In this document: positions 31,777-37,478 of the stretch, in pieces
Layout of the letters: the number at the start of each line of letters is the position of its first letter
Position numbering within the stretch: the stretch's first letter is position 1
NCBI GenBank assembly: GCA_003427395.1
Contig: BFEA01000444.1
Span: forward strand, 161,492-198,969
Origin: Chara braunii
Taxonomy: Eukaryota > Streptophyta > Charophyceae > Charales > Characeae
Direction: 5' to 3'
DNA length: 37,478 nt
Position numbers and translations under genes: made by a program
The notes under the pieces: model-generated
What the model saw: only the letters and a program-made list of their open reading frames with translations
What the model was told of the DNA's origin: nothing
Database searches by the model: none

Positions 31777-31858
31777 TCTCCATGTTTTTTCGGACCTTTG
31801 AGGGGTTCGGGTCAGTGACTTCTTGCTGGAGTAGTCTTCTGTCTTAGGTAAGTTGCCT
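31777..31858 (+). repeat. Decayed copy of the sequence left of element B
   Basis: GTTTTTTCGGACC at its start and CTGTCTTAGGTAAGTTG at its end match 21125-21207 in order, with substitutions and small indels between. It starts right at the LTR end. Confidence 0.7.
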
Positions 31859-32354
31859 TCTGCCCTGCATCCCCTTATGGACTTAGAAATATACAAGGGG
31901 ACCCGCCGCAGCGGTGCCGCGGCAAGGAAGGGGCGGGGAAACAGACAGACCGAAAGGAGACTCACAGAGAAAGAGTTGAGTACACTGAAAAGATGTTGAG
32001 AATCATAGACACGTAGATGGAGGCGGAAGCCGGGGGAGGCAGAGGAAAAGAGATCTCTGAGAACACTGAGAAGAGGTCGGGAATGAGACGCACTCAGATG
32101 GACTTGGAGGCTGCAGGTTGCAGAGCAAAAGAGAGTGGAAAGACAGTCAAACAGAGAGTGACATTGACTGAATAGAGACTAAACCCAAAATAGCGTGTCG
32201 AGGAGTTGAAACAGACTGTGTCGGTTTTGTTTGATCGATTGATTAAAAAAACATAAAAAAGAAAAAAACAGTACACGCAAGAAAAGGACGAATTGATTGA
32301 TTAATTGATTGATTGATTGGTTTGGGGGAGTCGCCTCCCCCCCCCCTCTCCGTA

Positions 32355-32600
32355 CACACACGCACGCACACACACGGATACGTGGAGAAACACAAACATG
32401 CACAGAGACACACGCACACGCACACACACACTCACAGACACACGCAGACACACACACTCACACACACACATAGACACACACACGCACACACGTACACACA
32501 CCCACACACACACACATGCACGCACGCACACACATGCATACACGCACGGACACACACACAGACGCACGTAGACAGACACACACATACACACACTCGAACT
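32355..32600. repeat. (CA)n-rich imperfect microsatellite
   Basis: Mostly ACAC with interspersed ACGC and ATAC units. Confidence 0.93.
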
Positions 32601-32689
32601 TGCTCTCCCTCTCCCCCCTCTCCAACTGGCTCCCCCTCTCCCACCAGCTGCCCGCTCCTGTTGCCTTCCCGCTCCCGCTGACGTGGATG

Positions 32690-32762
32690 GATCTATTGAT
32701 TGATTGACTGATTGAATTGATCAATCAGTCAACCAATCAATCAAAGCAATCAATCAACCAAT
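32690..32762. repeat. Inverted TTGATTGA / TCAATCAA repeat
   Basis: TTGATTGATTGACTGATTGA is followed by TCAATCAGTCAACCAATCAA, a near-perfect long palindrome with almost no loop, ending at the outer edge of element C. Confidence 0.8.
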
Positions 32763-32763
32763 C

Positions 32764-33021
32764 TGCAATGAGCCCAGACGTGATGATACTCGTCAACATT
32801 ACCAGTCCATATGATTATCGATCTGCTGATGAATGGCAAACAATCGCAAATGTGTGTGATGATAGAATGAGGTGAGAATCATTCACAGACGAAGGAGGAG
32901 AGAGGGAGAATAGACAAAGGAGAGAGAAGAANTCGCAAATGTGTGTGATGATAGAATGAGGTGAGAATCATTCACAGACGAAGGAGGAGAGAGGGAGAAT
33001 AGACAAAGGAGAGAGAAGAAG
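32764..33021 (-). repeat. 3' LTR of element C with an 89-bp tandem duplication
   Basis: TGCAATGAGCCCAGACG at 32764 matches the inner LTR edge at 37330. A segment at 32844-32932 is repeated almost exactly at 32933-33021, and an N sits at the join (32932). The N suggests that two overlapping contig ends were joined, so the duplication and LTR length may be artefacts. Confidence 0.75.
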
Positions 33022-33035
33022 ACAACAACCCACTT

Positions 33036-34352
33036 TTACTTCGGGTTGATTTTGAAGTTGCCTTCTCGCAACTTACTCAAAACCAGACAAAGATGCTTCT
33101 CGTGTTCTTCTAATGTTTTGCTATATACGAGAATGTCATCCAGATAGACGATGACGAACTGGTCCAACCATTGACGAAATAACTCGTTCATTGACCGTTG
33201 GAATGTAGCAGGAGCATTAGTCAATCCGAAGGGCATTACCATAAACTCGTAATGGCCATACCTGGTCCGGAAAGCAGTCTTGTGTTGATCCGCGGGCTCC
33301 ACCTCGATCTGATGGTACCCAGACTTCAGATCAATTTTACTGAAGTACTTGCATCCCTGTAGTTGGTCAAGTAAATCGTCGATGCGAGGGAGTGGTTCGA
33401 CATTCTTGACAGTGACGACATTCAACCCTCAATAGTCAATACATAGACGTAATTCACCTTCCTTTTTGGGCACAAACAAGACAGGTGCTCCATAAGGAGA
33501 TGAACTAGGGCGAATCCATCCCTTGTTAGTAAGGTCCTGCAGTTGCTTCTTTAACTCCTCAAGTTCCCTGGAAGACATTCGATAGATAGGGCCCTTGGGA
33601 ATTTTACTGCCCGGAATAATCTCAATAGTATGCTTTATAGTACGTTCAGTAATTCCGGTGGGTTCTTTCTGCAGATCCTTATATTCGGAGAGAAGACTTT
33701 CAATCGTCGGAGGACAGGAAGAAGAAGACTCACCGGCTTTCTTTACCAGTACCAACATGACTTCCTGTTCCAACTTTTTCTTAGAAACCATCGAACGGAA
33801 AGCTGGATAACTCATACAGCAAAAGGATAGACTTGAGTCAGAGCCAGACTTGCGATATAATTTAATTGGTTTCATTTCTGATTGCGCATCTTTGAGTTGC
33901 AAAATCTTGTTTTTTAAATCAATGTCCGGGTTGGCTTCTTCGTGCCAATCCATACCCAGAATGATATCAAAAGGTACCTTCATGCCGAGATGCAACTTAC
34001 GGATTGCCTTCTCGGAGATGTAGGATCTCGTTGATCCTGGGTCTAACATCGCACCAACTCATGTTCGTGCGATCTCAACATCCGCAAACAACAACTCGCC
34101 CTTAGTCTTCGCCTTTCGAGCCCATGAGCCACGTAATGCTAGCAATTCGTTACCTAGCCCATCAAGGGAGTCATCCAGAGAAACAGAACATAAGACAATA
34201 TCAGGGCAGTCTGGATGATGGGCTAAGGAAGAATCATCCTCTGCCAATTGAGAAGAAGGGTAGGAAAGGGTCATAGGCGTCTTACCTGTCTGTTCGTTCT
34301 TACCCTTAATCTCAGTAGGAGCAGATGCTACTCCTACTGGCTGTTTGCTTTT
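33036..34352 (-). pseudogene. Element C protease and partial reverse transcriptase
   Basis: This is in the -1 frame relative to gag. It starts with the same block as element B (QPVGVASAPT). The protease reads MLDPGSTRSYIS, so the active-site DSG is DPG. It then jumps from HLGMKV straight to PFDIILGMDW, skipping about 55 residues that B has there, including the flap. RT blocks follow: [48 protein letters not shown] and YLDD near 33140. The frame ends at NFKINPK (33036), exactly where sequence similarity to B stops. In-frame TGA stops at about 34060 and 33429 both sit where the family has Arg, fitting CGA-to-TGA change. Confidence 0.9.
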
Positions 34353-34355
34353 GGG
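34313..34355 (-). promoter_or_regulatory. Candidate -1 ribosomal frameshift signal of element C
   Basis: In the gag frame the codons are AAC CCA AAA, which contain the canonical X XXY YYZ heptamer C CCA AAA (34349-34355 on the minus strand). Nine bases later CAGTAGGAG (34331-34339) pairs perfectly with CTCCTACTG (34313-34321) around a 9-nt loop. The gag stop TAG lies within the 5' arm of the stem. A -1 slip leads straight into the protease frame. Heptamer, spacer and stem are the three known parts of eukaryotic -1 frameshift sites. Confidence 0.75.
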
Positions 34356-36205
34356 TTCCGGATCTGAGGGCAGTAGGCGATCACATGTCCCGTTGTGCCG
34401 CACTTGAGACATTGCGCATTGTCCATGCGCTCCTGCCAAGTNTTTCTAGTCATACCNATTTCNACCCATGGCTTCCCATCAGCAATGCCAGGGTGTCATG
34501 GAAACGCTCTTTGTTTCTTCCCTCCTGTCCTGGGTGGTCCTCCCTTATTGGCCACAACAGCAGTGACTTCCCCCTTCCCGGAGTTACTGTTGTTATCATT
34601 CTCCTCGTTAGGCCACTTTTCCACTGTGTCGTCATCAAAGACGACAAGGGTGTGGTCNTGGCGCTTCTGTCGCCANAGAANTNGTTTCCCATTGTACTGT
34701 CTTNCTCCTNCTCCTNCANACTTGACTACCGCTGCATAGGAATTCTTGACTTGAGAAGTCATCTGTTCCCTTTGCAGGGCAAGGTCACGAAATTGCCTGT
34801 AGTTGTACTTACCGGATTTTGCTTCAGTGACTAAGTGTCCCCGGATGGGCTCAGGCAACGCACGGGAATAGATGTACAACACTTGGTTGTCTTGCAAGTT
34901 AAACCTAGGAACCTGCAACAATCGGTCAACTTCTCGGGACAAAGCCTCAACTGACGTCCAATGCTTTTGACCAATTGACGTCAACTGGTCAAAGGCCTTG
35001 TCGGCCGTCGTCTTGTCGAGGAAACGGTCCCTGGTTTTCGCCAAGAATTGTTTCAGCGTCAATGTCTTTGCCCACTCACCGATATCTTCGAAACCCGCCG
35101 CATTGGCCTCACCACCCATGCAAGAAGTGGTGAATGCGACTTGGGACTCCGTCTCGACCGGTGCGGTACTCATATACGTCTGGATTTCTGCAATCCACAG
35201 CAACAGACCTTCTTCTTTCTTGTTGCAAAACGTAAACGGCAACTTCATCTTCACCTTTTCTTTCTCCTTCGGTTTTTCGGGTTCAGCGCTTGTCTTTTCT
35301 GGAGTTTCTTTAGGAGTAGACTTAGAAGAATGAGAAGAGTGAGGAGTGGATGGCTGACTTGATCCATTTCCATTGGATCCATTTCCATTTTCATTTGTCT
35401 TTATCACGGGATCAGCAAACTTCATTGCAACCAAAATCAACTTCTTTACTTTTTTCTTCTCCTTCTTCTCTTCTTGTTCTTCTTCTCCCTGAATCTGATT
35501 CTTACCTTTCACAATATTAGCAATTGTTCTCAATCCAACAGTGATTTCATCCAACTGATTTTGCTGTCTATCAATCTTCTCCTCTAGAAAGGTAAGATAT
35601 GTCACAATATTAGCCAACGTTTGTGACATGTCAGTCTGTTCACCGACTTCTGTTCCTATGACTTGTCTGATCTCCTTAACCTTTTGTCCCCTTCGCTGTT
35701 CCTGTTCTCTTCTTCTGACTAATTCTTCCTTCTTTCTTTCTTCGGCAGCCAGAGTATCTCTGAGCTGCTGGATGTTAGCATCAATCGTTTCCTCACTTAC
35801 TTCTGGTTTCACCTCCCCTTTACGAGTAGCTTCCATAACCTCTTCCAGTTGCTTCAAAGCAAGCTGGTCTAGAGTCTGTCGCCCCTGTGCAATCAGTTTG
35901 GAGGCCTCTGTGCCGGCTGCCACAACCTCCACAGTCGTGATAGACTTCTTCAGGCGGTCTTCAACGTCCTGAAGATCAAAATTATCACGGATGTGTTGCT
36001 CAGCATCCGGTCCAGACAGTTGTACCTCTATCAGAAACTGACTCCACAAAGCCAACAGTTCTTCTCTCTTCATATCAGCCTGTCCCCTTGTCCTCGGTTC
36101 AGACGGTCCTTCCCCAACGGAAAGTGCAATTGGAATAGGGAACAAGAAAGTGGTCACAAATCTCGTCAAGATAGACTGTTGCAAAGATTTCCAGAAGTAA
36201 GACAT
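34334..36205 (-). pseudogene. Element C gag
   Basis: The ATG at 36205 opens MSYFWKSLQQSIL; gag ends at TAG 34334-34336. Residues 60-250 are Glu/Lys/Gln-rich and probably coiled coil. A low-complexity Ser/Asn/Lys linker with SNGNGS and KETPEK words leads to a capsid-like domain (KLPFTFCNKKEEGLLLWIAE onward). A CX2CX4HX4C zinc knuckle, CLKCGTTGHVIAYC, lies at 34370-34411. A single in-frame TGA at 34496-34498 and several ambiguous bases (34442-34716) separate the capsid from the zinc knuckle. The N-terminus differs from that of B gag, while the end and the frame arrangement are the same. Confidence 0.88.
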
Positions 36206-37314
36206 TTTGGGAGAACAAAAACAGGAAAATTCGTTGGCCAGATTATCCTACCGCAAAATAAACAATCAGCGCACTGTTCTACCGCAAGAGACAATAATTT
36301 CACGGTCACCTGTCTCAACACTCTGTCTGAGTAAAAAAGAATAATAATAATAAGGAACATAAGTTTTCTAATTTCTATTTGCTGTTCTGTTTTCAATGTG
36401 ATGACATCCTAGTCTATCTCAGGTACCGCAACTCCAGGCCAGCATGATCAACAACAAACACAAGTGAGTACACAGGTACACAACACAGCCAGACAACAGG
36501 TAAGTCTGCCAACAAAAATCAATCAATAGTTAGCGTTTTCCCCTTCTTGCTGTTTCGTCCTTCTTTGTCCTATGTGACCAGCACACAATCTGACGTTCGG
36601 CACCACAGCCACGTCAGTCTTCTTGCCGTGCCGCTTCAGTCATCAGAATGCTGTCCTCACTTAGGCACGATCGTGCCTGCCACATGTCACCCCTGGCCTG
36701 CCAACTCAGCAACTCGATGAGTATGCCAGGTCAGCAGGTCTAATCAATATCATCAATGGGGTGCACGTCAACAATGTATGCTGAAATCGAAGTACCAGCC
36801 TGCCCCGAAGTCGAAGTTCCATCCTGCCACGTGTATCCCCTGGAGTGCCAACACAGCAGCACTTCTGTCGGCCAGGTCAGCACCAAGGTCCAGTCAGCAT
36901 CATCGAGGGAATACACGTCAGGAGCAGTACCAACGCGCCACGTAAGCCAGGTAGCGGAATATGACACTGCCACTTCAGCCTCTTATCTCACCATATGGTG
37001 AGTCAGCAATGCCACATCGTCAATCCGCTAACATCCACCGGCCATGTCAGCGATACTGCACACTCCAAATATCAATGCCACGTGCACTATTATCAATGCC
37101 ACGTCAATGCCACGTCAGCATCGGACATGTGGACCAAGGCAACGTCAATGCCACCTCAATGCCATGTCAGCATCGAGCATGTATACCAAGGCCACGTCAA
37201 TGGCTCGTTAATGCCACGTCAGAATCTGACGTGCGCTCTCTTGTCCACGTCAGCCACTTCAATGTAGATGCCACCAATTGTCGTTGTCGTCTCTGTTACA
37301 CTATCGGAAGATCT
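36206..37314 (-). other. Leader of element C
   Basis: This stretch between primer site and gag carries no gene. Its distal 650 bp are a degenerate array of CCACGTCA-type words. Confidence 0.75.
36609..37260. repeat. ACGTCA-rich degenerate minisatellite
   Basis: About ten ACGTCA/TGACGT words and two CACGTG words occur. They are densest at 37070-37260, where GCCACGTCAAT recurs about every 11-25 bp. In the sense of element C the word is TGACGTGG, the core bound by plant bZIP factors; function is inference. Confidence 0.82.
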
Positions 37315-37326
37315 GCTCTGATACCA
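37315..37326 (-). other. Primer-binding site of element C
   Basis: The minus strand reads TGGTATCAGAGC, 3 bp after the LTR edge; it is the initiator-Met tRNA type. Confidence 0.93.
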
Positions 37327-37329
37327 AAT

Positions 37330-37478
37330 TGCAATGAGCCCAGANGTGATGATACTCGTCAACATTACCAGTCCATATGATTATCGATCTGCTGATGAAT
37401 GACAAACAATCGCAAATGTGTGTGATGATAGAATGAGGTGAGAATCATTCACAGACGAAGGAGGAGAGAGGGAGAATA
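37330..37478 (-). repeat. 5' LTR of element C (partial, cut by the window end)
   Basis: It matches 32764-32912 with only a few differences over 149 bp. The rest of the LTR lies outside the window. Confidence 0.92.

Larger units (their letters stand above)
31859..32763. other. Simple-repeat stretch between elements B and C
   Basis: No gene is present. It holds two degenerate copies of an approximately 82-bp unit (about 31979-32145), TTGATTGATT-type repeats (32229-32247 and 32285-32323), a CA-rich tract (about 32355-32600), and an inverted TTGA/TCAA repeat (about 32690-32762). Frames over the CA tract are low-complexity His/Thr or Cys/Val runs. Confidence 0.75.
32764..37478 (-). mobile_element. 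Element C: deleted Ty3/gypsy element, minus strand, running off the window
   Basis: Reading the minus strand from the right edge there is a partial 5' LTR, a primer-binding site, a leader, gag, protease and the first half of RT, then a short 3' LTR. The first 149 bp of the two LTR copies (32764 and 37330 onward) match almost perfectly. Everything after the RT palm (thumb, RNase H, integrase) is missing. Gag/pol organisation and pol sequence place it close to element B. Confidence 0.9.

Noticed and set aside
32179-32724. Cys/Val-rich and His/Thr-rich open frames, which could suggest metal-binding peptides.
   Set aside because: They are translations of a CA microsatellite on both strands.

Overview
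This window is eukaryotic, intergenic-type DNA made almost entirely of transposable elements. It holds one LINE, four Ty3/gypsy-type elements or remnants (called A, B, C and D here), a solo LTR nested inside B, and a short inverted-repeat DNA element. Satellite-like arrays and one probable host exon with an IQ motif make up much of the rest. A green-lineage (streptophyte) source is likely: element A has a chromodomain (chromovirus), primer-binding sites match the plant-type initiator-Met motif TGGTATCAGAGC, and there are TTTAGGG-like telomeric units. The style of gag (start MVDTRSGKST) and the density of gypsy debris suggest a charophyte alga such as Chara, but that is inference. No bacterial, phage or CRISPR features are seen.

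Layout. 1-1233: (TC)n and unassigned DNA. 1234-4572 (-): 5'-truncated, broken LINE. 4573-5267: poly-T, a degenerate repeat cluster and telomere-like units. 5477-11947 (+): element A, a decayed chromovirus with gag, protease, RT, RNase H, integrase and chromodomain, without recognisable LTRs. 11948-13844: hairpins and no gene. 13845-14675 (+): probable host exon. 14981-about 18378 (+): element D, with a 1.3-kb 5' LTR, a large internal deletion and a mismatched 3' end. 18483-19251: hAT-like non-autonomous element with an 8-bp target duplication. 19252-21337: mostly unassigned, with an assembly gap at 20850-21045. 21338-31776 (+): element B, nearly complete with two LTRs (about 43 substitutions by hand count), its leader split by a solo LTR at 23509-24977. 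31777-32763: simple repeats. 32764 to the window end (-): element C, deleted in protease and after the RT palm, its 5' LTR running off the window.

The strongest biological signal is at the gag/pol junction of B and C. In both, gag ends at a TAG just after its zinc knuckle and protease-pol lies in the -1 frame. In C the overlap carries a canonical slippery heptamer CCCAAAA, a 9-nt spacer and a perfect 9-bp stem. In B the same stem is kept with a compensatory, synonymous base-pair change. This looks like a -1 ribosomal frameshift signal conserved in this retroelement clade. Other notable signals are TTGAC-rich and ACGTCA-rich arrays in the leaders of B and C, hairpin arrays in the LTR of D, and nonsense mutations dominated by TAG and TGA that fit decay of methylated cytosines.
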